Shown: piece by piece, positions 1 to 8,789 of the stretch | Position numbering within the stretch: position 1 is the first letter of the stretch | Layout of the letters: the number at the start of each line of letters is the position of its first letter | Assembly (NCBI RefSeq): GCF_012849555.1 | Contig: NZ_CP051685.1 | Coordinates: 1,240,001-1,304,000, forward strand | Direction: 5' to 3' | DNA: 64,000 nucleotides | Source: Massilia forsythiae | GTDB taxonomy: Bacteria; Pseudomonadota; Gammaproteobacteria; Burkholderiales; Burkholderiaceae_D | Program-made: the position numbers and the translations under genes | Notes under the pieces: generated by a model | What the model was told of the DNA's origin: nothing | The model's database searches: none | What the model saw: the letters and a program-made list of their open reading frames with translations, nothing else

Positions 1-121
1 CCAGCGCGGCATTGGTGGCGCCCTGGTTGACCAGGCCGACGGCGCCAACCACGATGGCGACGCCGTTCAGCAGGACGGTGAGGAAGATCAGGCGCAGCTT
101 GATGCTGATGTTGTTGAGCAT
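1..121 (-). CDS. Methyl-accepting chemotaxis protein, N-terminus only (runs off the window)
   Basis: The reverse strand encodes about 40 residues beginning MLNNISIKLRLIFLTVLL before the window edge. A short basic cytoplasmic stretch followed by one hydrophobic helix (about residues 9-32) is the usual start of Tar-type chemoreceptors, which place a periplasmic ligand-binding domain after it. The HAMP and signalling domains lie outside the window, so the family call rests on this N-terminus alone. No clear Shine-Dalgarno sequence precedes the ATG. Any other inner-membrane sensor with the same N-terminal anchor would look alike here. Confidence 0.55.
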   Translation of the reverse strand, partial: MLNNISIKLRLIFLTVLLNGVAIVVGAVGLVNQGATNAAL

Positions 122-325
122 GGTGTAATCGCGTGTGATGGCGCCGGCAAGCGAGCCTAGTGAATATCCACGGCTACTCTAGCCAGCATTGACGCATACG
201 GAAAGGATTTTATTTTCCACAAGGAAATTAATTCAGCGCGAGTTGTTGGCTCGCCACTGTTTCCTCACACCTTCTTGCCCTGCACTCTTCACGAGCTGCC
301 ACGCCCTCGCCGTCCCTGCCGCCGC

Positions 326-543
326 CCGATTCGGGGTCAGAGCACTTTTCACCACCAATTCGGGGTCAGAGCACTTTTTGGATCAATTGCTTAAAGGCAA
401 ATTGAAGAGACGGTACACGCATGGTCATCTGCCGCTGCAGGGTAAGAATTCCTTGTCGCGTCCATGCCTATATTAAAAATCTTCTTCAATATCTTTCCGC
501 CATTTCTGCTCTGACCCCGAATTTGTGCTCTGACCCCGAAATT
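326..543. repeat. GGGGTCAGAGC element, copy 1 (two arms on each side)
   Basis: GGGGTCAGAGCAC occurs at 333-345 and 362-374, and its inverse GCTCTGACCCC at 508-518 and 525-537. The two inward-facing doublets enclose about 130 bp of lower-GC sequence with no credible gene. The core carries GCAAATTG- and ATATCTTTCC-like motifs that recur in the copy at 35726-35859. The element lies between the chemoreceptor start and uvsE and fills most of a 503-bp gap (122-624). I see nothing else definite in that gap. Confidence 0.75.
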
Positions 544-624
544 TTGCTTGCGGCACGGCACTGGTTTGACGGTAGCGGGGTTTCGAAGGAACATGGTGAC
601 AACGCTAACGATTTCTGCATTCAC

Positions 625-1536
625 ATGTCTCCCGAGCTTGGCCTGGTCTGTATCACCGTATCGAAGGACGTCCGCTACCGCACCGTCACGCGCAAGCGCC
701 TGCTGGAGCAGTCCGATGCCGGCCAGCGCAAGCTGCTCGAAGACATCTACCGCGACAACATCCAGACCCTGGACGGCGCCCTGCAGTACTGCCAGCGCGA
801 AGGCATCCGCCTGTACCGCATGCCGTCCTCGATCTTCCCGTTCTTCGACGAGGACGTCGGCCGCGAGGTGATGCAGCCGCTGGCGCCGGCCCTGGCGCGC
901 ACCGGCGCGCGCGCCACGGCGCAGGGCTTGCGCCTGGTGATGCATCCGGACCAGTTCGTGGTACTCAGTTCGGATTCGCCTGACGTGGTGGCCAACAGCG
1001 TCAAGATCCTGCAGATGCACGCCGACATCATGGAATTGCTGCAGCAGCCGCGCTCGCCGTGGGCGCTGCTGGAAATCCACGGCGGCAAATCGGGGCGCAG
1101 CGACGAGCTGGTGGCGCGCATCGCCGACCTGCCGGACCCGATCCGCCTGCGCCTGTGCCTGGAAAACGACGAATACGCCTACGGCGCGGCGCAGATCCAC
1201 GCCATCTGCATGCGCAGCGGCGTGCCGATGATCTTCGACGCCCACCACCATGTCGTGCACGCCAAGCTGGCCAGCTACGACGACCCCAGCGTGGCGGAGA
1301 TGCTGGCGCGCGCCCGCGAGACCTGGACCGTGCCCGAGCACCAGCTGGTGCACATCTCGAACGGCCGCGAACACTTCAACGACCGCCAGCACGCCGACCT
1401 GATCACGACCATGCCGGCCTCGTATGCCGCCGCGCCCTGGATCGAGATCGAGGCCAAATTGAAGGAAGACGCCATCGCCGGCCTGCGCGACTGGAAAGCG
1501 GTGCAGGCCGGCCACGCGGCGGTGGTCGGCTGCTGA
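625..1536 (+). CDS. uvsE: UV damage endonuclease UvsE/UVDE
   Basis: 303 aa, the usual size for UVDE. The enzyme nicks DNA 5' of UV photoproducts and other lesions, giving an excision route independent of UvrABC. The protein starts MSPELGLVCITV, matching the family's first beta strand. It has the TIM-barrel metal-site features: H-P-D-Q in LVMHPDQF, E in LLEIHGG, the LCLENDE strand, D-A-H-H-H in IFDAHHHVVH, and HISNGREH. An ATG-less extension upstream to 421 reads through the repeat element and is not homologous, so I place the start at 625. No strong ribosome site is visible. It is monocistronic, facing the aldo/keto reductase tail to tail. Confidence 0.9.
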   Translation: MSPELGLVCITVSKDVRYRTVTRKRLLEQSDAGQRKLLEDIYRDNIQTLDGALQYCQREGIRLYRMPSSIFPFFDEDVGREVMQPLAPALARTGARATAQGLRLVMHPDQFVVLSSDSPDVVANSVKILQMHADIMELLQQPRSPWALLEIHGGKSGRSDELVARIADLPDPIRLRLCLENDEYAYGAAQIHAICMRSGVPMIFDAHHHVVHAKLASYDDPSVAEMLARARETWTVPEHQLVHISNGREHFNDRQHADLITTMPASYAAAPWIEIEAKLKEDAIAGLRDWKAVQAGHAAVVGC

Positions 1537-1542
1537 ACGTCT

Positions 1543-2532
1543 TTATTTATCTAGCAGCTTCATGCGCGCTTCCGGATAGCGCGACCCGGCCGCCGCCCCG
1601 CGCGGAAAGATGGCCTCCAGTTCCACCAGTTGCGCCGGACCGAGGTCGATGGCGGCCGCCTCCACGTTCTGCTCCAGGTAGCTGCGGCGCTTGGTGCCCG
1701 GGATCGGCACGATGTCCGGCCCCTGCGCCAGCACCCAGGCCAGCGCCAGCTGCCCCGGCGTGCAGCCGGCCTCGCGGGCCAGGTCGCGCACCTTGTCGAC
1801 CAGCGCGATGTTCTTCGCGAAGTTCTCGCCCATGAAGCGCGGATTGTTCCTGCGCCAGTCGTCGGCCGCGAAATCGTCCGGGCTGCGGATCTCGCCGGTG
1901 AGGAAGCCGCGCCCCAGCGGGCTGTAGGGCACGAAGCCGATGCCGTGGCGGCGGCAGGCGTCCAGCACGCCCTCTTCCGGGTCGCGCGTCCACAGCGAAT
2001 ACTCGCTCTGCAGCGCGGCCACCGGATGCACCTTGACGGCGCGCTCGATGGTCTCCACCGAAGCTTCCGACAGGCCGATGTGGCGGATCTTGCCGGCGCG
2101 GACCAGGTCGGCCAGCGCGCCCATGGTCTCCTCGACCGGCGTGTCCGGGTCGATGCGGTGCTGGTAGTACAGATCGATGGCCTCGACGCCCAGGCGCCGC
2201 AGGCTGCCCTCGACCGCGGCGCGCACGTAGGCCGGACTGCCGTCGATGTCGTAGCCGGCCGGATTGTCCGGCGTGCGCACGATGCCGAACTTGGTGGCGA
2301 TGACCAGCCCCTCGCGGCGGCCGCGGATGGCGCGCCCCAGCAGTTCCTCGTTGGTGTGCGGGCCGTACATGTCGGCGGTGTCGAACAGCGTCACGCCCAG
2401 GTCGATGGCGCGCTGGATGGTGGCGACCGATTCGCGCTCGTCGCGCGCGCCGTAGAAATCGCTCATGCCCATGCACCCCAGGCCGATGCTGGAGACTTGC
2501 AATCCTGTGTTGCCGAGCTGGCGCGTCTGCAT
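1543..2532 (-). CDS. Aldo/keto reductase
   Basis: 329 aa NADPH-dependent aldo/keto reductase of the YajO/AKR13-like type, expected in the cytosol reducing aldehydes or ketones. The N-terminus [24 protein letters not shown] is typical. The catalytic tetrad is visible: Asp and Tyr in [10 protein letters not shown], Lys in VIATKFG and His in YYQHRID. The C-terminal cofactor motif is IVPIPGTKR. The start at 2532 fits the family better than the longer in-frame reading to 2601. The gene ends 6 bp from the uvsE stop on the opposite strand. The substrate cannot be inferred. Confidence 0.9.
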   Translation of the reverse strand: MQTRQLGNTGLQVSSIGLGCMGMSDFYGARDERESVATIQRAIDLGVTLFDTADMYGPHTNEELLGRAIRGRREGLVIATKFGIVRTPDNPAGYDIDGSPAYVRAAVEGSLRRLGVEAIDLYYQHRIDPDTPVEETMGALADLVRAGKIRHIGLSEASVETIERAVKVHPVAALQSEYSLWTRDPEEGVLDACRRHGIGFVPYSPLGRGFLTGEIRSPDDFAADDWRRNNPRFMGENFAKNIALVDKVRDLAREAGCTPGQLALAWVLAQGPDIVPIPGTKRRSYLEQNVEAAAIDLGPAQLVELEAIFPRGAAAGSRYPEARMKLLDK

Positions 2533-2699
2533 GTGCTTCCTCCGATGTCGTGGTGAGAGATGATCGTCCACGATAACCGCTCCGGTACGGGCGCGGCACA
2601 CGGCTGGCCGGCACCGCCTATAATCGGCTTCCCGTTCCGCCCTACATCGCCAGGACCCACCATGCAGCGCAGCGCCACCGCCTTCCCGGGAAGATTGCC

Positions 2700-3653
2700 A
2701 TGATCGTGCGCGAGCGCCCCTCGGCGCTGCGCCTGCTGCTGGTGCTGCGCGGTTCGGTCTTGCCGAGCATCTGGAAAAGCCTGGCCGCGGCCACGCTGCT
2801 GGCGGCGGCGGTGACGCTGCTCGACCTGCTCGGCGGCGTGCGCATCGCCCTCAGCACGATCCCGTTCACGCTGATGGGATTGCCGCTGGCGATCTTCCTG
2901 GGCTTTCGCAACAACGCCGCCTACGACCGCTACTGGGAAGGCCGCAAGCAATGGGGCGAACTGGTACTGCGCAGCCGCAGCCTGGCGCGCCAGTGCCTGT
3001 CGTTGGTGCAGGATGGCGATGGCGATGGCGGCGCTGCGGCGGATGGCGCCGATGAGCGCGGCGATCCGCGCGCGCGCATGCTGCGCCGCGCCGCCGCCTA
3101 CGCGCACGCGCTGCGCCACCGCCTGCGCGGCAGCGACCCGGCGGGCGACGTCGCGCCCTGGCTCGACGCCGGCGAATGGGAAGGCGTGCGCACGCTGCCC
3201 AACCTGCCGCACGCGCTGATGCTGCACATGGGCGCCGACCTGGCCCTGTGCCTGCGCCAACGGCGCATCGATCCGGCGCTGGCGGTGGCGCTGGACGCCA
3301 CCCTGTCGGCCATGACAGGGGTAGCGGCCGCCTGCGAACGCATCCGCGGCACGCCGATCCCGTTCTCGTACACGCTGCTGCTGCACCGCACCGCCTACCT
3401 GTACTGCTTCCTGCTGCCGTTCGGCTTGGTCGACACGGTCGGCTGGCTGACGCCGCTGGTGGTGGCGATCGTCGCCTACACCTTCTTCGGCCTGGACGCG
3501 CTCGGCGACGAGATCGAGGAACCGTTCGGCGTGTCCGACCACGACCTGCCCTTGGCGGCGCTGTGCCGCACCATCGAGATCGACCTGCGCATCGCGCTCG
3601 GCGAACGCGAGCTGCCGCCGCCGCTGCTGCCGGTCGGCTACCGGCTCACCTGA
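2700..3653 (+). CDS. Bestrophin-family (UPF0187/YneE-like) anion channel protein
   Basis: 317 aa inner-membrane protein. Bacterial bestrophins form pentameric ion channels. Visible family marks are the first membrane segment near residues 25-45, the [24 protein letters not shown] signature split over about residues 67-90, a second hydrophobic pair near residues 240-275 ([18 protein letters not shown]), and the acidic stretch GDEIEEPFG that lines the cytoplasmic neck. A GGGAAG ribosome site lies 8-13 bp before the ATG at 2700; an upstream ATG at 2662 is in another frame. A Gly/Ala/Asp-rich loop at about residues 103-125 looks like a local expansion. Confidence 0.87.
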   Translation: MIVRERPSALRLLLVLRGSVLPSIWKSLAAATLLAAAVTLLDLLGGVRIALSTIPFTLMGLPLAIFLGFRNNAAYDRYWEGRKQWGELVLRSRSLARQCLSLVQDGDGDGGAAADGADERGDPRARMLRRAAAYAHALRHRLRGSDPAGDVAPWLDAGEWEGVRTLPNLPHALMLHMGADLALCLRQRRIDPALAVALDATLSAMTGVAAACERIRGTPIPFSYTLLLHRTAYLYCFLLPFGLVDTVGWLTPLVVAIVAYTFFGLDALGDEIEEPFGVSDHDLPLAALCRTIEIDLRIALGERELPPPLLPVGYRLT

Positions 3654-3818
3654 CAGCGTATCCCGGCAGCCCGCAGGCGCTCGTGCTGCCCCTGGCAAGC
3701 GGGCGCTGCGTTGCTCCCGTTTGCCATGCATGGCACTCGCTTGCCCCGTCCAGGGGGACAGACGCCAAGCGCAAGCCGGCTGTGTGGTTACCAGCCAGGA
3801 AACCGGTGCCGGCGGACG

Positions 3819-3843
3819 AAAAAAAACCAGCCCCGGGGCTGGT
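3819..3843 (-). terminator. Rho-independent terminator of the Ser/Gly-rich gene
   Basis: The perfect stem ACCAGCCCC/GGGGCTGGT (3826-3843) is followed, on the reverse strand, by eight T residues (A run at 3819-3826). It lies about 135 bp downstream of the stop of the reverse-strand gene ending at 3978 and is correctly oriented to stop it. Confidence 0.8.
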
Positions 3844-3891
3844 CGTTCAGGTGGCGCCGCGTGGGCGCCGGTGTGCAGCCGTCCTGGCCGC

Positions 3892-3987
3892 GGCCGATCG
3901 GCGTCAGGGCCGATCGATACGTTGGCAGATCGACATGCTGGCCGATCGACATGATGGCCGATTAATACGGCGGCCGATCAGTAACCG
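3892..3987. repeat. 16-bp tandem repeat, six copies
   Basis: Units begin at 3892, 3908, 3924, 3940, 3956 and 3972, each exactly 16 bp. The consensus is close to GGCCGATCGACATGNT. The central copies match best and the outer ones have diverged. The last copy covers the stop codon of the Ser/Gly-rich gene (TGA, reverse strand, 3978-3980). The array falls in the 324-bp gap between the bestrophin gene and that stop, which otherwise holds only the terminator. Confidence 0.85.
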
Positions 3988-4676
3988 CGGCTGCCGGTGC
4001 CGCTGCCGCCGCTGGTGGTGCTGGTGCCGGTGCCTGCCGCGCCGGTACCGGTGCCGGTATTGCTGCCCGAGCCGGAGCCGGTACCGCTCATGCCGGAGCT
4101 GTTCAGGCCGGTGCCAGAACCGGTCATGCCGCTGCTGCCGCTGCTGCTCATGCCGCCGGTGCCGGTGCCGGTGCCCATGCTGCCCGCGCCGCTGCTGGTC
4201 CCGGTGCCCATGCTGCCGCTCGAGCCCGAGGAACCGGTGCCCATGCTGCCGCTGGTGCCGCTGCTGCCGCTATTGGTGCCGCCGCCCGAGGTGCCGCTGG
4301 AACCGCTCGAGCCGCTGGTGCCCATGCTGCCGCTGCCCGTGGTGCCGCCGCTGGTGCTGCCGCTGCCGCTGCTGGACGAACCCGAACCGCTGCTGCCCGA
4401 GCCCATGCTGGAGCCGCTGCCGCTGGAGCCGCTGGCGCCGGAGCCCATGCTGCCCGAAGAGCTGCTGCCGCTGGCACCGCTCTTGCGGGAGTGCTTCTTG
4501 TTCGACTTCTTGGTCGACGAACTGCCCGACGACGTCTGGTCCGTTTGCGAGCTGGCGCTGTTGCCGCCGCTGGTCGACGAACTGCCGCTGGTTTGCGCCT
4601 GCGCGCCCATCGAACCGAACATCGCCATGGCGACGGTGGCGCCCAACAGACCTTTCAACAATTTATTCGTTTTCAT
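3978..4676 (-). CDS. Secreted Ser/Gly/Thr-rich low-complexity protein
   Basis: 232 aa. Residues 1-28 form a signal peptide (MKTNKLLKGLLGATVAMAMF, cleavage after AQA). A Ser/Thr/Gln stretch and a short basic patch KKSNKKHSRKSG follow. From about residue 68 to the end it is almost only Ser, Gly and Thr with regular Met, in motifs such as GSMGTGSSG, ending GTGSRGY. A GAGGAGAAC ribosome site fixes the ATG at 4676. No enzyme domain is recognisable. A disordered envelope or matrix-associated role is an inference from composition. Longer readings of this frame upstream run through the neighbouring serine hydrolase gene in the wrong frame. Confidence 0.8.
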   Translation of the reverse strand: MKTNKLLKGLLGATVAMAMFGSMGAQAQTSGSSSTSGGNSASSQTDQTSSGSSSTKKSNKKHSRKSGASGSSSSGSMGSGASGSSGSGSSMGSGSSGSGSSSSGSGSTSGGTTGSGSMGTSGSSGSSGTSGGGTNSGSSGTSGSMGTGSSGSSGSMGTGTSSGAGSMGTGTGTGGMSSSGSSGMTGSGTGLNSSGMSGTGSGSGSNTGTGTGAAGTGTSTTSGGSGTGSRGY

Positions 4677-4861
4677 GTCGTTCTCCTCATGGATTTGGGG
4701 CAAAAACTCAACAATATCAAGAAGATAAATTGAGGATTTGCAGTGTAAGGCGGACGCCGGAAAGGGTGCGCGCGGTAGCCGCACGGAAAAGTTTGCAGGC
4801 TGAAAAGAGGCGGTGCGCCGCCGTGCACGCGCATGGCGTACCGGTGCGGCGGCCCGTGGAT

Positions 4862-6226
4862 TCAGTGCCCAGCCGCCGCCGTTGCCGCTGACGTTGTCGT
4901 CGCAGTTACTGCTGTCGTTGTCGTTGTCGTCGCAGTTGCCGCTGCCGTTGTCGTGGCGGTTGCCGCTGCCGGCGCCACCCCGGCCGCGCGCGCCGCCAGC
5001 GTGCCCAGCTGCGTGTACAGTTCCAGCACGCGGCTGGCATCGTCCGGATACACGCGGTTCGACAGCAGCACATAAAAGCTGCGCGAGCCGGGATCGATCC
5101 ACAGCACGCAGCCGGTGAAGCCGGTGTGGCCGTAGCTGCCCACCGGGTACAGCGCGCCGCGCGGGCGCAGCGCGTACGGCGAATCGATGTCCATGCCCAT
5201 GGCGCGCGGCGCCAGGCCGGCGGGCGTCTGCACCGTGGTCAGCAGGCGCACGCCGGCGGGGCTCAGGATGCGCACGCCGTCCAGCGCGCCGCCCTGCAGC
5301 AGCATGCGCGCGTAGCGCGCCAGGTCGGCCGCCGTGGTGAACACGCCGGCCGATCCGGCCACCCCGCCCATGCGGCGCGCGGTCGGGTCGTGCACCACCC
5401 CCTGCAGCAGCTGGCCGGGAGCGAGGTCGCCATGTGCGGAGGCCGGACCGGCCGCCGCCCCCGCCGCTCCATCCGCCATCGCGCCGCGCTGGGTCGGCGC
5501 GATGGCGGCCGCGTCCGCCCCATGCCGCAGCGGCAGGTAGCCGGTGGCGCGCATGCCGAGCGGGCCGAAGATGCGCCGCTGCGCGAATGCATCCAGCGGC
5601 ATGCCGGACACGCGCGCCACCAATTGCCCCAGCAGGATGTAGTTGACGTCGGAATAGCGCAGCAGCGTGCCCGGCGCAGCGCTCGAGGCGCGTCCGCAGG
5701 CCAGCGCGTGCGCCGCCGCGTCGCCGTGCCAGGCCGGCTGCGCGCCCAGCCCGGCCGGCAGGCCGGAACTGTGGGTGAGCAGGTGGCGGATCGTGATGCC
5801 GTCCCTGCCGCCGCCGGCGCATTCGGGAAAATAGTCGACCAGGCGCGCATCCAGATCGATCCTTCCCTCCTCGGCCAGCATCAGCACCGCCGGCGCGGTG
5901 GCCAGCACCTTGGTCAGCGACGCCGCATCGAACAGCGTGCCGGCCGCCACCGGCCGCGCGTCCGCGGCATAGCTCAGCCGCCCGTAGGCGCGCTCGAACA
6001 CCGCGCCGTCGCGCTCAAGGCGGAACACCGCCCCCGGCAGCTTGCGCTGCGCAATGGCTTGCCCGATGGCGGCATCGATTTCCGCAAAGCGCGCCGCATC
6101 CAGCCGCGCATCGCCCGGTTGCACCGGCCGCGGCCCGGTCGCCGCACACCCCGCCGCCAGCACCGCGACACCGCCGGCAAGCAGGCAACGGCGCCGCCAG
6201 GGCGCCCGCATCCACGACATTGACAT
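4862..6226 (-). CDS. Beta-lactamase-fold serine hydrolase, lipoprotein
   Basis: 454 aa from the chosen ATG at 6226. The N-terminus MSMSWMRAPWRRR plus a hydrophobic run ending LAAGC is a lipoprotein signal, so the protein should be anchored in the envelope. Class C/PBP4-like motifs are present: SLTK (nucleophile Ser and Lys), YSDVN (Y-x-N type) and HTG in GSYGHTGFTG. The family covers esterases, D-aminopeptidases and beta-lactamases; the activity here is not determinable. The C-terminus is a roughly 35-residue Ala/Thr tail encoded by a GTTGTC-type microsatellite (about 4876-4975), an unusual end for this family. A longer in-frame reading to 6325 lacks support. Confidence 0.85.
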   Translation of the reverse strand: MSMSWMRAPWRRRCLLAGGVAVLAAGCAATGPRPVQPGDARLDAARFAEIDAAIGQAIAQRKLPGAVFRLERDGAVFERAYGRLSYAADARPVAAGTLFDAASLTKVLATAPAVLMLAEEGRIDLDARLVDYFPECAGGGRDGITIRHLLTHSSGLPAGLGAQPAWHGDAAAHALACGRASSAAPGTLLRYSDVNYILLGQLVARVSGMPLDAFAQRRIFGPLGMRATGYLPLRHGADAAAIAPTQRGAMADGAAGAAAGPASAHGDLAPGQLLQGVVHDPTARRMGGVAGSAGVFTTAADLARYARMLLQGGALDGVRILSPAGVRLLTTVQTPAGLAPRAMGMDIDSPYALRPRGALYPVGSYGHTGFTGCVLWIDPGSRSFYVLLSNRVYPDDASRVLELYTQLGTLAARAAGVAPAAATATTTAAATATTTTTTAVTATTTSAATAAAGH

Positions 6227-6325
6227 GACAGACAGCGCGCCAGGCGCTTTGACAAAAACCCATCTTAGGCAGCCCCGGCCACCCCGGTCAAGCACCAAAC
6301 CCGACCCCGCACGATTCGCGCCCAC

Positions 6326-6363
6326 AATTCGGGGTCAGAGCACAATTCTTGGCAATTTCCTTT
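6326..6363. repeat. GGGGTCAGAGC element, single left end
   Basis: AATTCGGGGTCAGAGCAC is followed by a TTCTTGGCAATTTCCTTT segment. It matches the left arm and inner edge of the element at 35726-35859 (TTTTTGGCAATTTCTTT). No inverted partner is visible nearby, so this is a truncated or solo copy in the promoter region of the flavin-dependent oxidoreductase gene. Confidence 0.65.
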
Positions 6364-6433
6364 AATAAACACTGTACGGACGCCAACTCCGGTTTTGCGG
6401 GCCGGTGCACGCGAACAATCCGATCGGCGTATG

Positions 6434-7429
6434 ATGCCGAACATGATCCCATTATCCATACTCGACCTCTCCCCCATCACGGAAGGCAGCGACGCCGCCG
6501 AATCCTTCCGCCGTTCGCTCGACCTCGCCCGGCATGGCGAGCGCTGGGGCTACAATCGCTTCTGGCTGGCCGAGCACCATGGCATGCCCGGCATCGCCAG
6601 CGCGGCGACCGCGGTGCTAATGAGCCACGTGGCCGCCGGCACCTCGACCATCCGCATCGGCGCCGGCGGCATCATGCTGCCGAACCATTCGCCGCTGGTG
6701 ATCGCCGAGCAGTTCGGCACGCTCGAGTCGCTGTATCCGGGCCGTATCGACCTGGGCCTGGGCCGCGCGCCCGGTTCCGACCACGCCACCGCGCGCGCGC
6801 TGCGTCGCAACCTGGCCTCCGACGCCGACGAGTTTCCGCAGGACGTGGTGGAACTGATGGATTATTTCGCCGACGCCCCGCGTCGCCACGTGCGCGCGGT
6901 GCCGGGCGCCGGCTTGCAGGTGCCGCTGTGGATCCTCGGTTCCAGCCTGTTCGGCGCCCAGCTGGCCGCCGCGCTCGGGCTGCCGTACGCATTCGCCTCG
7001 CACTTCGCGCCGCAGATGATGATGCAGGCGATCGAGCTGTACCGCGCCAACTTCCGCCCGTCGGCCCAGCTCGACAAGCCGTACGTGATGCTCGGCTTTA
7101 ACGTGTTCGCCGCCGACACCGACGCCGAAGCGCACTGGCGCGCGACCTCGATGCAGCAAGCCTTCGTCAACCTGCGCAGCGGCCATCCGACCCGCCTGAA
7201 GCCGCCGGTGGAGGGCTATCTCGACCTGCTGGGTCCGGCCGAGCGGGGCATGCTCGATTCCGTGCTGTCGAGCGCGGCGATCGGCTCGCCCGCCACCGTG
7301 GCGCGCCAGTTGAACGATTTCGTGGTCCGCACCGGCGCCGACGAGCTGATGATCACCTGCCAGATCTTCGACCATGCGGCGCGCCTGCGCTCGTACGAGA
7401 TCGCGGCCGAGATCGCGCGCGGCAGCTGA
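6434..7429 (+). CDS. LLM-class flavin-dependent oxidoreductase (YhbW-like)
   Basis: 331 aa bacterial luciferase-like TIM-barrel monooxygenase that would use FMNH2 or F420-type reduced flavin. The opening [18 protein letters not shown] is the group's characteristic start. [15 protein letters not shown] and [24 protein letters not shown] carry the conserved flavin-site residues, followed by [11 protein letters not shown]. ATGs at 6431, 6434 and 6443 are all possible; 6434 is chosen for spacing to a weak GGCG. The substrate is unknown. It stands alone behind the solo repeat end. Confidence 0.87.
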   Translation: MPNMIPLSILDLSPITEGSDAAESFRRSLDLARHGERWGYNRFWLAEHHGMPGIASAATAVLMSHVAAGTSTIRIGAGGIMLPNHSPLVIAEQFGTLESLYPGRIDLGLGRAPGSDHATARALRRNLASDADEFPQDVVELMDYFADAPRRHVRAVPGAGLQVPLWILGSSLFGAQLAAALGLPYAFASHFAPQMMMQAIELYRANFRPSAQLDKPYVMLGFNVFAADTDAEAHWRATSMQQAFVNLRSGHPTRLKPPVEGYLDLLGPAERGMLDSVLSSAAIGSPATVARQLNDFVVRTGADELMITCQIFDHAARLRSYEIAAEIARGS

Positions 7430-7610
7430 CGCCGTATGATGGGCGACGCCCGGCGCCCGCCGCGCGCGGCTGCATGATGCCGTGACCGGCACGACCGGAA
7501 AATCGCGCGTACGGTTGTGTGGCGCACATTCAAGCACCGCAGGCAGGGCTACTCTGGCATCAACGGGAGGCCCGTCGGCCGCCGCCACACTGATCGAACG
7601 GAGAACCACC

Positions 7611-7886
7611 ATGAAAACCAAACTCATCGCCGCATCGCTGTTGATGTCCCTGGCCTCGGCCGGCGCGTTCGCCAAGCCGGGCTGCCTGAAGGGCGCCGCC
7701 GTCGGCGCCGTCGGCGGCCACGTGGCCGGCAAGCACAGCGTGCTGGGCGCCGCGGTCGGCTGCGCGGTCGGCCACCACATGGGCAAGAAGCAGGAGCGCC
7801 AGCAGGCGCAGGCACAAGCCCAGGCGAATGCGCAGGCCCAGGCAAACGCCAATGCCCAGGCCGCCCAGCAGGCGCCACGCCGCTGA
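7611..7886 (+). CDS. Small secreted glycine-zipper protein
   Basis: 91 aa. Residues 1-22 are a signal peptide (MKTKLIAASLLMSLASAGAFA). The core GAAVGAVGGHVAGKHSVLGAAVGCAVGHHMG is a glycine-zipper motif of the kind found in small outer-membrane or periplasmic proteins. The C-terminal third is an Ala/Gln/Asn repeat (QAQAQANAQ type) that could form a helix. An ACGGAGAA ribosome site lies 6-13 bp before the ATG at 7611. Function unknown. Confidence 0.8.
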   Translation: MKTKLIAASLLMSLASAGAFAKPGCLKGAAVGAVGGHVAGKHSVLGAAVGCAVGHHMGKKQERQQAQAQAQANAQAQANANAQAAQQAPRR

Positions 7887-7998
7887 GCCGGTCGGGCTGG
7901 CAGCCTGCCTACGTAAGCAGGCAGATTGCCGCGCCATGAACAGGGTCGGCTGCAGTATTGGCTAGACGACCAGTCGACGCACCGGCCGCACCACCATC

Positions 7999-8038
7999 AC
8001 GCCCGCCGCCGCCCGATTTTCCGGGCCGCGGCGGGCGT
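7999..8038. terminator. Possible terminator hairpin between convergent genes
   Basis: ACGCCCGCCGC and GCGGCGGGCGT form an 11-bp stem around a loop containing ATTTT. It lies between the convergent ends of the glycine-zipper gene and the YecD-like gene. No T run follows on either strand, so a terminator role is only tentative. Confidence 0.35.
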
Positions 8039-8075
8039 GTCATTTGCGTGTCAAGCCTTCAGTGTCAAGCCTTCA

Positions 8076-8660
8076 TCAAGCGTCGCCGGTGCCGGCCTGG
8101 AATGCATCGATCAGCGCGCGGGTGGAACGTACCCGGCCCATGGTCCGAAAACTGTTCTCGCACGAGAAACGGTGCGCCTCGGCCTGCATGCTGCTCATCG
8201 CGTCTTCCGCGAACACCAGTTCATAGCCCAGGTCGAAGGCGGCGCGCGCGGTCGATTCGACGCCGTAGTTGGTGGCTATCCCGCCCAGCACGATGGTCTT
8301 GATGTGGCGGCGGCGCAGCAGCTGGTCGAGTTCGGTGCCATAGAACGCGCCCCACTGGCGCTTGGTCACCACGATGTCTTGCGCCTGCACCTGCGCCTCG
8401 GGCGCCAGCTGCGAGGCGTCCGGCGGCGGGTTGCCGGCCTTGGGCATCGGCGCATCCGCCGGCAGCGCCGGCAACTGGTCCACCAGCACGCGCACATACA
8501 CCACCATGCCGCCGCGGTCGCGCATTTCGCCGGCCAGCAGCACGGCGTTGCCGACCACCTGTTCGGCCGTGTAGGGCGCCAGTTCGCGCCTGACGTTGCT
8601 GTTCTGCAGGTCGATCAGCACCAGCGCGGTGCTGCCGATATCGATGTTCAGTTCGCTCAT
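8076..8660 (-). CDS. Isochorismatase-family hydrolase homologue (YecD-like)
   Basis: 194 aa cysteine-hydrolase fold. Asp17 (LVLIDLQNS) and Lys100 (VVTKRQWGAFYGTELD) of the catalytic triad are present. The position that normally holds the nucleophilic Cys reads GGIATNYGVESTAR, with Gly133 in its place. E. coli YecD shows the same TNxGVEST pattern, so this is a trait of the subgroup and not a sequencing fault. Whether such proteins are catalytic is unclear. The TTTCCTCC complement gives a good ribosome site before the ATG at 8660. It ends convergently with the glycine-zipper gene. Confidence 0.85.
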   Translation of the reverse strand: MSELNIDIGSTALVLIDLQNSNVRRELAPYTAEQVVGNAVLLAGEMRDRGGMVVYVRVLVDQLPALPADAPMPKAGNPPPDASQLAPEAQVQAQDIVVTKRQWGAFYGTELDQLLRRRHIKTIVLGGIATNYGVESTARAAFDLGYELVFAEDAMSSMQAEAHRFSCENSFRTMGRVRSTRALIDAFQAGTGDA

Positions 8661-8741
8661 GTTTCCTCCTTGGCGTCCAGTATCCGCCAAGCGCCGTTCT
8701 GGCGGCGCGCGCCGGCGTGGCCGGCCGCCTTCCGCTTCCCA

Positions 8742-8771
8742 TTGGCGCTGTGATAAATTTCCCGGAATTAT
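8742..8771 (+). promoter_or_regulatory. Possible sigma-70 promoter of the M1 peptidase gene
   Basis: TTGGCG (8742-8747) and AATTAT (8766-8771) are spaced by 18 bp, in the short AT-richer stretch 18 bp before the ATG at 8790. The very short leader makes this tentative. Confidence 0.25.
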
Positions 8772-8789
8772 CTTCAGAGTGCCGCTTCC

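Noticed and set aside
421..624. In-frame 68-codon extension before uvsE
   Set aside because: It runs through the GGGGTCAGAGC element and shows no match to UVDE proteins; family homology starts at the ATG at 625.
3978..5822. A 614-codon reverse-strand reading joining serine-hydrolase sequence to the Ser/Gly-rich protein
   Set aside because: The upstream part is the serine hydrolase gene read in a wrong frame. The ribosome site and signal peptide place the real start at 4676.
8033..8095. Short direct repeats CGTGTCA/TCAAGCCTTCA as a possible CRISPR remnant
   Set aside because: Only two or three imperfect, unevenly spaced copies without spacers of constant length; no cas gene in the window.
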